Source: Bactericera cockerelli
Taxonomy: Eukaryota; Arthropoda; Insecta; Hemiptera; Triozidae
Assembly: GCA_024516035.1 (NCBI GenBank)
Contig: JAMCCL010000084.1
Span: forward strand, 30,772-94,771
Direction of reading: 5' to 3'
Length of the DNA: 64,000 bases
The number at the start of each line of letters is the position of its first letter. The first letter of the stretch is position 1. Below, one piece after another: positions 1 to 14,057 of the stretch. Below the pieces are notes generated by a model. That model was not told the origin of the DNA and ran no database searches. It saw only the letters and a program-made list of their open reading frames with translations. A program made the translations under genes and the position numbers.

Positions 1-1499
1 TTAAAAAACATAAAAATTTTAAAAACAGTAAAAAAAAAATTTGGCTTGGTTTGGGGGGGCCCCTTTTAAAATTTTTTTTTTTCCCTTTTAAAGCAGGGGT
101 TTTGAAGGCTAAGTATTCTCATTGTCTGGTACCATCGTCTATGATGATGATAATAATGTACAATTGTACATACCTATAGGTACAATAAGTAGTCACCCGT
201 GGGCGAGGGGAGTTTGCGTTAACCCCTTGCAGGGGCCCGGTGAGGGGGGTTTTTTTCCCCAGGGGGAAAAAAATTTTTTTCCGTCTTTTTTTTGGGGGTG
301 TTGGGGCCCCCAAAATTTTATACCTGTGAAAAAAATTTGGGGAAATTCCCCGAGGTTTAAAAGTTTTTTTTAAAACCCCTGAAGAGAAAAAATTGGGAAA
401 AAAGGGGGGGTGGAAAATTAAAAAAATTAAAAAAAAAATTTTTTTAAAAAAGTTCCTAAAATAAAAAAGGGGGAAAAAAAAATTTAAAAAGGAAAAAAAA
501 ATTTTTGTTTAAAAAAAGAAAAAACTTTTGGGCAAACTTGGAAAAGGGAAAAAAAAAAAAAAAAAAAAAACCCAAAATTTTTTTGCTTTCCGAAAAGTTT
601 TTTTTAAAACCCCGGTTTTAAAAAAAAAACGGAAAAAGGCAAAAAAAAAAAAAAAATTTTTTTTTTAAATAAAAAAAAAATTTTTAGTTTCCAAATTTTA
701 AATTTTTTAAAAAAAAAAAAATTTCTAAAAATTTAAATTTTTCAGAAAAAAAAATTTTTTTTTTAAATTTTAAAATTTTTGGGGAAAAATCCCTTTAAAA
801 AAAAAGGGACGGAAAACCCAAAAAATAAACGGTGGGGGAGAGGATTATAGAAACCCCCCGTTTTCTTTTTTTTTGGCCCCCTTTTATGTCCTTGATTTAT
901 TTGGTTTTGGGGATTTTTTTAAAAATAAAAATTTTAAAAAATCACATGATGATCACCGCTTTTTAAACCAAAAATTTTGCCCTTTTGGAAGTGTAAAATT
1001 TTATAGGTAGCTTTTTTTTAAATTTAAAAATTTTGCAATAAGGGGGAAAATTTTTAAAATTTCCCCCCTTTCAACTTTTCCTTTTTGGGGAAAAAAGGAT
1101 TTTTTTTTTTTTCCCCGGCCAGGGGTGGGCCCCCCAAAGGGGCGAAGCCGCTAGCCCCCGAATACGAAAGAAAAAAAAATTTTTCCAAAAACCCCCATTT
1201 TGGTAATAGAAATTTAGGGGGGCGCTTGGGGTGATTGCCCCTGCTCCCCCCCTTCCCCAAAGATGCCTTTTTTATTTCGACCCCTGTTTTGTTTTACGGG
1301 GGGTTTTTTTTCGCTTGAATGCTGGGAAAAAAACCCCGGTTTTTTTATTAACCCCGTCCGGGGTGGGTTGGGGGGGGGGACATAGTTTTTTCGTTAAAAA
1401 AAAAAAAAAACCCCAAAAAGGTGCAAAAACTCCGAACATCAAAAATTTGTTTTTAAAATATATAAAAAAAACTTTTCTATCCCCCCCTTTTTGTCAGTG

Positions 1500-1560
1500 T
1501 TTTCCAAAAGGGGCTGACTGGTAATTCAGAGGTCCGGGTTTTTAAAACCCCGGACCAAAA
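1500..1560 (+). repeat. Smeared tRNA-SINE fragment (family D-like)
   Basis: A 'ctgactggtaattcagaggtccgggtt...' stretch resembles the anticodon-to-box-B part of the clean tRNA-derived SINE at 44,811-45,024 (gactggtaatccacaggatttgggttc). Homopolymer stretching hides the rest. Confidence 0.4.
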
Positions 1561-2968
1561 AAGTTTCTTTCCATCTGAAAAATTTTTACCCCAAAAATAA
1601 TTAAATCTTGGCTTATGTGGAATAAAGGGGTCTCATTAGTCCTAAAAAAAGCAGTATTTTAAATAAGTGTTTTATTTTTATTATTTTTTCGATATTGAGA
1701 GTTTTTTTATTTATAAAAAAAAAGCCATTTTTTTAAAAAAAGACCCCCTTTTGGGCCCATTTTTTTTTTCCCTTATTGCAGAGTAAGAAGGACCCTTATT
1801 ATGCGGTAAAAAATCCCAAAAAAGGGGGATTTTAAAAAGTCATTCCCCCGGGGGGGGGTTTTTTAACCCCAAAATTTTTTTTGGCAAATTTTTTTTTTTT
1901 TCAAAAAGGGCTAAATTTTTAAAAATTTTCTAAGGCATGGCCCCCTGTGGCCCGCAATGCCTTTTTTTTCTTTTTTAATTTTTTGGGGGGAAAACGATTT
2001 AAAAATTTTTTTGGGGGGGGGGGTTTGAGACATTTTTTTTTTTTTTTCTTACCTTTTTTGGGTAAACAAAACCCGGGCAAACAAAAAAAAAAAATTGGGG
2101 GGGGGGGGGGGAAGTAGGTAAATCCTTTTTTTTATTTTATTTATAAGATTTTTTATAGACCAAAATTTTGGGCCCCAAAAAAAGTGAAAAAAGGGGCCCC
2201 CCCCCTTTAACTTTAAAAAAAACTCTTTTTTAGCAAATTTTTTTTCTTTCCTCCGACTCTTTCAAAAACTTCTTTATTTTTTAATTTTAGCTTTTTTTAA
2301 ATTTTAAACCGTCAGGGAGGTTTTTTTTTCCTTTTTGTAATACACACAAAATTTTTTGGATTTTGGGAAAAAAAGAAAGGAAAGTTTGTTTTTTTTTTGG
2401 GCAGACTTTGCTGTTGTGGGGGTTTTTTCAAAATAGCCATCCTTTACTTTGTCCCCAAAAATGTTCCCTCCTTCACAAAATTTGTATCTTCGCCTTTTTT
2501 TTTTTTTTTGCTTTCTCTCTCTCTTCTATTTTTCTCTCTTTTCTTTCTTTCTCTCTTCTTTGTTTTGACAAGGAAAATTTTTCTTTAAGATTTTGTTTTT
2601 ATACCTACTCAAACAACAGGCCCCAAAAAATTTTTTATATTTTGGTCAACATTTTTTTGGTTTTCCCGGGGGGTTTTACTTTTTTTGTAGAATTTTAAAA
2701 AAGGTACCGGACATCTTTTCTTTTAATGTTTGAATTAGGAAAAACCCCAATTTTAAATGGGGAAAAATTTAAATTTAAAATTCCCAAAATTTTTTAAAAA
2801 AAAAAAATATACGGTAGTACCCCTTTTAAAAAATTTTCCCTATTCGCAAAAAATTATGTATGGAAGTTCGGGGCCCCTTTTTTTTGTAAAAAAAAAAAAA
2901 TTCCCCAAAGATGGGGCCGTAAGGGGCAAAAACCAAAGTAGTCGGGGGTTTTTGGAAAAAAGACAGGG

Positions 2969-2999
<31 letters not shown>

Positions 3000-5900
3000 A
3001 AAAAAAAAAATAAATCGGAACAAAAAAAATTTTTTTTTTTTCAAAATTTTTTCCCCCAATTTAATTCCCCCTTTAAAAATTTTTAAAATTTCTTGGAAGT
3101 GAGGGGGAAAATGAAATAAAAAAAAAAGAAGCAAAAATTATTGAGACGAAAAAAAGGAAAATTTTTTTAAAATTTTTAAAAATTTTAAAATTTTTTTCAA
3201 CAAAAAAAGTTGTGAAAAAATCAGTATTAAGAGAGGTATTTTTTTTTTATGGTCAGTCCCCCGTTTCCCCCCAACTGTATCCCGTTGGGGGGGGGCGTAT
3301 CAAAATACATTAAAAAATAAAGAAACTCAAAACCTTTTATTAGGAAAAAAACTAGGTGGGGGGGAAAAAAAGGGGGGGGGGGAAGAGATTCCCAAAAGGC
3401 AAAAAACCCCCCCCCCTTTTTTTTAAAAGGGCTTATGTTTTTTTTTTTTTTTAAAAAGAACCATTTTGGGGGGGGAAATTTTACTCCAAAATTTTTCTTT
3501 AAAATTTTTTCGAAAAAAAAAAAATTTTAAATTTTAATTTTTTAAAAAAATTTTTTAATTTTTTTAAAGGGGTTTTTTGAAAACCCCCAAACCCTTTCAG
3601 TGTAAAAGAAAAAACCTAACTGTCACTGTTTTATCAAACAATGGATTGTGGTAAATGAACCAACCGGTCGCATGAAAATGGATACAAATTTTCCAAGGAT
3701 GCAGCCCCCCCTACCACTTCCCTTTTTAATTCAAACCCTCCTGGAAGGCAAAGGATTACAAGGGGGGGTAAAATTTTTGGGGATGCGATATTGAAAAAAA
3801 AAACCCCCGGGGAAAAAGGGGGGGGCCCCCCTTTAAAAAACCTCTCCCCTTTTGGGGAGTCCCCAAAAACCCAAAAAAAAAAAATTTTTTGAGCTTTTTA
3901 TAGACAAAAATGGATTTTAAAAATTTTTTCCCAAAACAATAATGCGAGGCCCCCAAAATCAAATTTTTACTTTGGGGTGCTGGAAACCCCAAATAAATTT
4001 CACTTGCTACAACCCCCATGTATTTAAAAAAAGAGGGAAAATTTTTTTTATTCCTTTAAAAAAAAATTAAAAAATTCCCCCTCAGAAGGGGAAAATTTTA
4101 AAAAAAAATAAAAAATTACGGGGGGAACTTGTCTTTTTAAAAAAAAAAAACAGGCTCTTTTTGGAAAATGAAGATGGAATCTCAAAAAAACAAAATTTTT
4201 TTGATTCTAAAAAAATTAAAAATTTCAGGGGGGGGCTATATCCCAAAAAACCAAAATTCTGCAAACCCCCAACCCCAAAAAAAACCCCCCCAAACCCCCC
4301 CAGCAGGATGGCATCCGCAGCAAGTCTTTGGGGACGGGTTCTTTTATCGGGGACACCAAAACCCCCAACCCCGGAAAAATGCACTACAGAAACAGTGCCC
4401 GACCTTTTTTCTTGAGCAATCGTTCTTCCAGGTGCCCCGGGGGGAAAAAAAATTGATCCCCAAAAAACAACAGTAAAAAATTAAAAATTTTTTTTAAAAT
4501 TTAATTGTAAAAATTGTGGATTAATGATATCCAAAAATTTTTCTTAGAGAAATCGCGGGGGTTTTTCGTAAAATAAATTTTTTTAAAATTTTTTTTCCTC
4601 TCAACGTTTTTCAAAATTTTTTTCTTTTTTTCCGGAAAAGTTTCGCGATCCCCGGGGGGGGGAAATTTAAAACTCAAAAAAATTAATTTAAAAAATTTTT
4701 TATTTTGGGGGAAAAATTTCGTAACTTCCCCCAAATTACGCCCCCAAAATTAAAATTTTTTATAATGGGGGTATGTTGTCTGGGTTACCTAAAAAAATTA
4801 GGAAAAGGAAAAAATTTCAAAGAAATAAAAAAAAAAAATTCTAAAAAAGCTCAGAAACCCCCCACAGCCCCCCTTCCCCCCTTTTTAACCCTGCCTTCTT
4901 TTGGTAAAACCACAAAGAAAAAAAAAGGGCATTTCAACACACAACCCCCCCTACAAAACTTTTTTTGGTTTTACACCCAACCCCCCCCCACTACAATTTG
5001 TACCCCCCCAACCCCCTTTTTTGGAAAGAAAATTTTAAAATGATATACTATTCTTCACCCATAAAGATTTTTTTTTTTTCCAATAAACCCCCAAACAAAT
5101 AGTAAAAGTATGAGCTTTTTAAAAAAAATACCCACACCTACCTAAAAATTTCTTACCCCAAAAAAACTAATGGGGGGATAGTTTTCCCTTTTAAAAAAGT
5201 ACCAACCCCAAAAAACAACAAACTTCAATATGGATAAAACCCCCCTTTTGGGGAAAAATTAAAAATTTTAAAAAAACCTATACCTACGAATAATTTTTTT
5301 CAACCTACCTATACCTACGAATAATACAAAATTTTCCCCCTACCAAAAAATTTTTTTTCCCCCAAAAAACAATCAAAAATCCCCAAAAAAACTACACCTA
5401 TGATTTAAAATTTATACAATAAAAAGTTTTACGAAAACCCCTTTTTTTTTTTAAAAATTTTGGGGGTCCCCCAAAAAAACCCTTTTTTTAATAAAGGTAA
5501 AATTCCCTTCTTTCAACAAAAAAACCCCAACCCCCCCTAAAATTTTAAAAAACCCCATTACTTTGGCCCCCCCCCCCAAAATTTTTTTTTTACAAGGTAA
5601 AAAAAAACTTCCCCAAAAAGTACGGGAAACGTTCGAAACTTACCCACTAAGTGTAACTTACCTTTTTCTTATATGACGTGTACATTTTTCCGAAACCCTT
5701 TGGTCAACGAAAAAATTTTCCGGTTTTTGAATTTGGGGGGTTTTGGGGGATATCAAATTTTATCGTCAAGCCCCCAACCCTTTTTAGGGGGCCCCTAATA
5801 GGGGGGGGGGTACTTTTAAGCCCCCACGGTTTCAAAAATTAAAAAATTTTTTAAAAAATTTTAAAAAAAAATTTGGGGAAACTCTTTTTGTTCAGTCCCC

Positions 5901-8900
5901 CTTAAAAAAAATTTAAATACAAATTTTTGGGGTTTTTTAAAAACCCCCCCGGGGGCCCCCCAGTAAAACCCTACGAGTTTTTTTTTGAACCCCCTTTAGG
6001 AAATAACCCAAAAACATTTTTTCCCCCCGCTAATATTGGGGTTTTAAATTTTGGGGGAGGGAAAAAAAGGGATGGGCTCTATCGACCCTACCTAACAGAA
6101 AAGGGGTGAGGGGTCTGAAGAATGCTATTATTTGCCATAATTAATCAAAAAAAATTTTAAGTTCTTAACCGGCGGCAAAATCTTGATCTCTTTTTTCCGA
6201 TTTTGGGGTTTTCCCTTGACGTCCCGCTATGCCCCGAGCCACGGGTTTAAAATTTGGGCGGTTAACCCCCCCCCCCTTTATGTTCTTCTAAATTTTTAAG
6301 GGGAAAAAAAAGAGAAAAACCCGTTATTCAAATTTTTTTACCTATTACTTATAAAAAGTTTCAAAAAAGCAAAAAATATTACAAAAAAAAGCGCTTAGTG
6401 ACTTTTAAATTTGGGTAGAAACATTAGATAATCTCACTGGATGACGCCCCTCACTGGGTTTTCACCCCCGGGTAACGAGGTTTTTTTTAAACTACAAGTA
6501 CCTCGGGTTTTCAAAAATTAATTTTTAAATTTCCCCGAGTGGATGAGCCCCCGCTAAAAAAATTAATTTTGGGAAAAAAAAAAAAAAGTCAAAAAAATTT
6601 TTTAAAAAAACCCCCAAAAAAACAAAATTTTCTCAATATAAAAAAAGATCTAAGACAGCGATGAAAACTCTTTTCAGGGGAGTACTCACCCCTTTTGGGG
6701 GGAAGTTTTAAATTTTTTACTCGAAAAAAATCCTCGTAGACTGGGGCCCCAATTCTTTTAAAAAAAACAAAAACCAAACCTAGCCCCCCCTTTTCCCTTT
6801 TAAAAAAAAAAATTCCCCCGGGGAACTGATGAAATCCAAAAACTTTTCGCAAATCACTTTTCATCTGTTTATTTTGCAAACCCCAATTTGGGGGCCCCGC
6901 CCCAATTCGTTTTAGTTTAAAGCCCAAAATTTTTTAACCCCTTTTTCAAATCAGTCTTAATGAGGATTCTTTTTTCCCAAAAAAAATTAAAAAGCTTTTT
7001 AAAAAAAAACTCTTTAAAAAGGGCCCCCTAAAATACCTTCGTGTATTTTAAAAAATTGTTTTCCCGCTTTTTTTGTAACTCCCTACACATTATCTTCAAC
7101 AGATCCCCTTTTCGAGGGGGACATTTTCCCCAAAAAAACCCCCAAAAAATTTCCCCCATCACCCCCCTTTTGAAAAATTTGGGGGTTGGGGTTAAAAAAA
7201 AAACTTTCCGCCCCCCCTTTCCCCAAATTCTGCACTGCCTAAATATTTGAGGGCCCCCGGTTTCATGGGGGAAACTACAAGGGGGCGCACTAAGGGGGCA
7301 TAATAACAAAAACCCCAAAAAGGTTTTATAAAAAATTTTAAATCTGTAATAAAATTTAAAACCCCTTTTCCCTTTTTACTCAAAATTTTTATGGAGTCTT
7401 GTCGAAAGCGGCAGGGCAGTTAGATGAAAAATATCTTGACTACAGCCCCGGCCCCTTTTTTTAAAATTTTAAAAATTAAATATTTATACTAAACTTGGAA
7501 AAATTTGGTGTCAGGGCCCCCCTTTTCTTCAATGGTTAATCAAAATGTTTCAAAAAAAGGCCCCAAAAATAGTGAAAATAATGAAATCTTATCCTCTATA
7601 TAAGATTTTTGGGGGCTATAAGCCTCTAACCCCCCAAATTTTTTTTCCCCCAACACCCCCCTGCCCCCGTTCAGGGGTTTTTAGGAAGTCCCCCCGGTGG
7701 TCACCCCCTTTTTGGGGTCCCCCATGAATTACACAACCCATTTGCCCCCCTTTTTAAGGGGGGAGGATAGACTAGGTTTTTTGGGGGGGATGAGAAGATT
7801 AAGAAAAATGTCAAAAAGTCACAACATCCATGGATTGGGGGAATTTTTTTACAAAACGTTTAAAAAAATACAAAATGTGGTTGAGTGTAATTTTAAAAAA
7901 AAAATTAATGTACAAAAAATTTTAAAAAAAAAACTTTTCATCGAAAAAAAAAAACCCCAACCTCTTTTAAAAAACAACTAAGAAAGGGCCCCCTTTAATG
8001 TTTTTTAACAGATAAGAGCCCCAGGGGGTCATCTTTCCAACGATTTTGAAAAAAAAAAATACTTTTTTAAATTTTCATAGAAAAAAAAAACCTTTTCCGG
8101 GGGGTTCTAAGTTTCCCCATAAAAAAAACCCCGTTTTTCAGAAATCCGATCAAGTGTTTTTTCTTTACTTTTCCCTTTGGGAAAATTTTTTTTTGGGAAA
8201 TTTGGGAAAAATTTTGGGTTTTCCCCCCCAAAACCCCAAAAATTTATAGGAAAAGTAGAGAAAAGGGGTTTAAAAAAAAAATTTTTTTGGGGTTAAAATA
8301 CCCCCTTTAAACAGGGGGTTACGAGGGGGGAATACAACTAAAAAGATATTTTTTACACTAGGTAATAAAAAAAAAAATTTCTCTTCAATCGGCGAGAACT
8401 CCTCGACATCCTATTCCAAAACCCAAAAATTTTAAAAATCAAAAAAAATTTTTTCCCCGAAACCCCAGAACCATTAATTTTCGAATCAACTGAGAACATT
8501 AAAAAAACAAAACCTCTTTTACCCAGACACCTATTCCCAAAAATTTTTCCCAAAAAAAAGCCCAAAAGAAAAGGTTTAAAAAGGTAACGGGGGAAAAAAT
8601 TTTTTTACTAGGGGGGGGCGTTGACTTTTTTAAACACTTTTAAACCCAAAAAATTTAAAAAAAAAAAATTTTAAAATAAAATTTTTAGAAACCCCATTAT
8701 GAAAAAAAAGGGGGGAAAACCCCCTTAAAATTTTTTTAAAAAAATTAAAAAAAAAATATATTTTCAATTCTTTTTCATTTTCATTGTAAAAAATTTTTTT
8801 TCATTTTTTTCTTTTTTAAAAAAAAATTTTTCTATGAAATAATGCCCCTTTATACCAATAAAAAATTGTATAAAAAAAATTTAAAAATTTTAAAAAAAAA

Positions 8901-11589
8901 AAAGCCCGGGCTTTTAAAATTTTGAGGGGCTTATAAAAAAATTCAAAATTTTACCTCCCCTTTAAAGACTTTTACCTTTTTTAAAAAAATGCGACTTTTT
9001 ATTTTTTAAAAAAGAAAAAAATTTTGGATTGAACTTTAAAAACCCGATACACAAAAGAAACAGGCCCCAAGGGGAATCCCCAAAAAAAAATAGATCTTTT
9101 CACAAAGCCCCTTTTTTTCCCCAGGAAATAAAAAAAAAAAAATTTTACCATTTTTGGTTCAGAGAAAAAAAAGATTTTGAAATTTTTGGGAAAAAATATT
9201 AGGAGAATGGCTTGAAAGTGAAAAAAATAAGCCCCCAAAAATTTAAAAAAATCAATTTTTTTGAAGAAAAAAAATCATCCCCAAAACGTGAAAAAAAAAA
9301 TTTTTTAAAAAATTTGAAGAGAAACAAAAATTTTAAAAAAAAAACCTTTTCTACGAAATACAATTTTTTGTTGTTGATTAAAAAAATTTTTTAAAAAAGA
9401 AGACTTATTATAACGGGGGTTTTCCCAAACCCTGCTTTAAGCACAAGGGAAAATCCTTATAACTAATTTTTTTTTTAAAAAAATTTTTTTTTGGGGTTTT
9501 TTTATTTATTTTCCCCTTTTTAAATATATTTATTTTATTCTGCAATTGTATTTTGTATTAAAAAAAAAAATAAAAATAAAAAGTTTTTAAAAAAAAAAAA
9601 AAAAAATTTAACTTAGGGGTTTGGGGGGGTATTTTTAAAAAAAGGGAAAAGAAGCAGTTAAGCGTGCGAGGAAAGGGGAAAAAGGTAGAAAGAGAAAAAA
9701 AAAATAGGAATAAAAAAATTCAGGAAGATTTTTAAAAGGGGAAAAAAAACGAGAAGGTACACGGGGGAGAAAAGGAAAAGATTTTTAAGGGGGGGGTGTT
9801 AAAAAAAAAATAAAAACAAAAAAAAAAGGGTATAAAAATAAGGTTTTTTTTTTTTTTTTTATGTAATGTGTTTTTTGTGGGGTTTTTTTCCAAAAATTTT
9901 AAGAGGCGCCGCAGATAGGACTTTTCCCCCAAATTTAAAAACCCCCAAAAACTTATTTTGCCTTTAAAATTTTTTTCCTGGTCGCTGCTCACATTAAAAA
10001 AAGTACCCTTTTTTTTCCCCCTTAAAAAACCCCCTTTTTTACATAATGAATATACTGAAAAAATTTTAAAAATTTTTTGTCCCCCCCCAGCTGACTTTGG
10101 GGGGTTTTTTGGTTGTCCCCCGGGGGACCTGGGAAAAAAAAAAAACCTTTTTCCCGCTGGGGCATTTTTCCCCCCTTACATGCGTTTTTAAACCCCCTCG
10201 GCCACGGTGGGGGCTAAAAAAAAAGAAAAAAAAAGACAAAAAGGATGGAAAAAAAAAGAAAAAAATTTTAAAGATTCCCCCGAGGATACGGAAAAAAAGG
10301 TTAAAAAAAAAAAATAAAAAAAGGGAAAGGGGGAAAAAGGACGGGGTAAGGAAAGGGGAAAGGGGGGGAAAGGTAAATTTTGGGAAAAAAGGAAAAAGGG
10401 GGGAAACAATAATTAAAAATTTTGGGTTTTCTTCATTGGGCGCTTTTTTTACCTTTCCCCTGTATCTTGTTTCTGTAACCGGAGTGTCTTCGGGAGACAA
10501 TTGTTTTAAAAAAAAATTAGAGGGGGGTTGATTCCGAGCTAGTTTTATGGAGGAAGGGAAAAAAAAATTGCTTCCGGTCGGAATTTTTGAGCTGCGTTTT
10601 TCTTTCCTTTTCAAAAAAAAAATTTTTAAAAGAAAAATGAAAAAAAGGAAAAAAGAAAGTAAGAAAGTCATTTTTCTTTGGAAAAGGAAAAAAAATTCTT
10701 TTTTTAAAAATTGGTTTTTAAAAAAATTTTGGTTTTTTAAAATTTTTCTTTTTCCCCCTTTTTTATAGGTTAACCCCCCTTGTTTATCTTAAAAAGTACG
10801 AAAAAGCATTTTTCATTCCCCGAATTGGGGGCGCTTTTAAAAAAGGGAAAAAATTTTGGGAAAAAAATGGAAATATATGGAAATACCCCAAAACCCCCAA
10901 AAAAAAAAAAATTTTCCCAAAAAAAAAAACGGCTAAGGGTCTTTTCTTTCCCCCCTTCTGTAAGCCAGCCTCCGTGGGGTTTTGTTATTGTGCGGTTTTT
11001 TCGGGGTGTCCCCCGTTGAGAAACCCCTGAGTTTTTATTTCCCCCGGGGGGGTACACCCCCCCAAAAAGAAAAAAATTTATTTTTTTGAAATTGGTTTTG
11101 TGCCATATCACAGACACGGAATTATTATTTTCCCCCGCGGGGAAAAATTTTTTATTTAATTATTTTTCACTTGAAGGCGGCGACGCTTACTATTTTTTTT
11201 GGTTTAAAGCCGTGGAAATGAATGGGTTTAAATCATAAGGGGGGTACCCCCCGGGTTTGGGGGGGAAAAGCCCGTTTAAATTCCCATGGCCCCAAAAAGG
11301 AGTGCATTTCACCCCCTCGACGGACGCTGCCCAAAAAATTTTTCTAATTTTAAAAACCTTTTAATTTTAAAATTTTTTTTTAAAAGGGGAAAAAACCGGG
11401 GGATATGGGGAAAAAAAAGTTGAAAAAGGGCTTAACCCCCAAAAAAGTTTTTATATAAGGAAAAACCCCCCCCAAAATTTACCTAATTTTAAAAAAAAAT
11501 ACCTAAGTATAATTACAAAAATTTTTTTTGGTTTAAAAAACAAAAAACAACCTTTTTTAAAAAATTTTTTCAACATTTTTTTAAAACTC

Positions 11590-11830
11590 AGTTGGGGGAT
11601 GAATAGGTCAGTGGTTAAGCAATCGCTTGTATGCGGGGGGGGCGGGGTTTCAAACCCCCGGGGTCGAAAATTGTTTTGATAATTTTATTTAAAAATTTTG
11701 GGTTACAGTCTTTTTGGGGAAGGGAAAGTATTGTGTTCAAAATTTTGGGGAATTTTTTGTCATTCTCTTCCATCAGAGGAGGGCCCTTTTCCCCCGGGGT
11801 GGGCAGGTGCAACCCCGGGCCACAAGGTCT
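11590..11830 (+). repeat. Smeared tRNA-SINE fragment
   Basis: 'ggtcagtggttaagcaatcgcttgtatgcg' is a box-A-like head. It is followed by 'ggggtttcaaacccccggg', a stretched T-arm/box B with GGTTTCAAACC at its core. The head resembles the family C SINEs seen cleanly at 37.3 and 44.0 kb (cagtggttaagcactcgctt). Confidence 0.45.
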
Positions 11831-12304
11831 TGTTTCATGGCTAGGGAAAAAAAAAAAAAGGGGTGAAAAAATTTTATAAAAAAACTATACAAAAACAAAA
11901 AATTTGGAAAACTTTTCGCGGGAAAAACCCCGGTTTGTAGAAAACATAAAATTCCAGTAGAGGTAGACGAATTTCCCCATATTTTAAAAAAAAAAATTTT
12001 TTTTTTTTGTTGAAAAGGAAAAATTTTTTCCCCCAAGGGGGTAAACCCCAAATTTTTTTTTTTCCCCACCATAAGGACCCCAAATTTTGGGTTTTCCCTT
12101 TTTTGGGTTTAAATTTCCCAAAATTTTTCCCCCTTTTATTTTTGATTTTGGGGTGGTCACCCCCCTTTTCAACAAAGGAAAAGGGGGAAATTTTTAAATG
12201 GGGTCTTCCGGGGTTTAAATTTCCCTTTTTGACTATCCCCCCGCCCCGGATCTGAGTTCGTTTCCCCGGGTTTGGGGCCCCCTTTTCACACGGGGAAAAT
12301 TTTT

Positions 12305-12385
12305 GTTCCCCCCCAAAAACGTGAGGCTGGTTTTTTCCGGGCCCTCCCCCGGGGGTTTTAAACTGTTAGCTGGTGTTTTTCCAAA
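12305..12385 (+). repeat. Possible smeared copy of the foldback-element loop
   Basis: 'aacgtgaggctgg...ccgggccct...gttagctggt' parallels the central loop of the clean foldback element at 45,250-45,636 (cacgtgaggctgccatttccggccctac...gtagctggt). The similarity is visible only in fragments. Confidence 0.3.
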
Positions 12386-14021
12386 AAGGGAAAGGTAAAA
12401 ATCCGTTTGAATACTAAAATTTTAGGATGTTAAAGCCAAATTAATAGAATCAACGGAAAAAAAAAAGGGGCCCCCAAATGGGTTTTGGGAGTCCATAAAA
12501 TTTTTTAAAATTTCACCCCCGTGATAGGGTTTTCTGTGGGGCCCCCTTTACGGGGGGCGGGGGAAATTTTTTTTTTAAATTTTTTTTTATTTTTTTTTTT
12601 TTCTTATTTATTTATTAAAACAAAATTTAAAAATTTTTTAAAAACTTTTTTTTTTTGTTTGGTAAAAAATTTTTAAAAAACTTCGAAATTTTTCCCCCTT
12701 CGTGGGTGACACAGCCCCGAAATTTTTTGGGGGTCCCCCCCTTGAATTTTTTTTCCCCCAAAGATTGACCAAAAAAAAATTTTTTTCATTTGAAAGATTA
12801 AAAAAAGTAAGTGCCCCCCTTTTTTTCATAGTTCTCATATTTTTTTTTTGGCCAAAACCCCCCCGGGGAAATAAAAAAGTCGGTTGAAAACCCCCTTGGG
12901 GAAAAATTTTTTTCACTTCTGCCCCCAGAGGGGGGGGGACCTTTTTGGGGGGGGGGGAGTCTTTTTAAAAAGATCACCCCCGGGCCCCCGTAGTCCCCCT
13001 TTTATGGTACGAAATAAAAAAAAGGGGTTTAAAAAAAAAGTCTTTAAAAAAAAAAAAAAAAAAAAATTTTTAGGCTACGGGTTTTGGGAAAAAAGGGTCA
13101 TTAGTATTATTCGTTTGTGGTAGTGGTAGACTTCCGCGAAGGGGGGGGTGAAAAACCCGGAAAAATTTTTAAAAAAAAACCCTTTTTGTTAGGGAAAAGG
13201 CCCCAAACCCCCCCCTATAAATTTCACCAACCAAAACCCCCCCCCAACCATGAGGGGGTTTTTCAATGCCAACCCCCCTAGGTTTGGGAAAAAACAAAGT
13301 GAAAGAAATGTTAGTCCCCCTCGGGCCGTTTTTAAAAAAACATAATAACTTAATAAGGTTTTTTTTTAAAAAAATTTTTAAATAAAAATCCCCTTTTTGT
13401 TTTAAAAAATTTTTTTACATTTAAAATTTTTTTCAAAATATGCTATTCCTTATTTTTTTTAAGCTTTTTTATTTCGTTATCCCTTTTGGGGGAAAAAATT
13501 TTTCCCCTTTTTAAAAAAAAAGTCCCCTCCCCCGGGGAAAAATTTTGGGTTTAAAGGATTTCTATATCCACCCCAGTCCTTTTTTTTGTGTTTATAAGTA
13601 CACAAATTTAAAATTTTTAAAGGTTTTCCATTTGTCCAAGTATTATTTTGTTGTTCAAAATTTTTTAATCAATTCTAAGGGGGGGTTTTGGGGAAAAATT
13701 TTTTTTTAGATTTTTTTTGAAAAAAAAACCCCTTTTTAAAATTTTTAAAGGGTTCCCAAAAAATAATTCCTCGTTTTTAACTAAAAAATTTGGGTTTTTT
13801 AAATTTTTTTGACTTGGAAAAAATTTTTTTTAAAAAATTTATTACCCAAAAATGCGGGGAAAAATTTTCAAATTTTTTCGACAAATTTTAAAATTAAATT
13901 TTTTAAAAAGAAAAAATTTTTTTTTTGGGAAGGAAAATTTTTTTTCCCAAATTTTTTTCCTTGAATTATGTATCTTTTTTTTTAAGGGGAAAAAACCCTT
14001 TTTTGGGTTTGTTTCGGTTAT

Positions 14022-14057
<36 letters not shown>

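Noticed and set aside
10066..10671. Long minus-strand frame (201 codons) in corrupted sequence
   Set aside because: It is Phe/Lys/Leu/Ser strings over homopolymer blocks; the opposite strand is open as well. No motif, splice site or codon structure.
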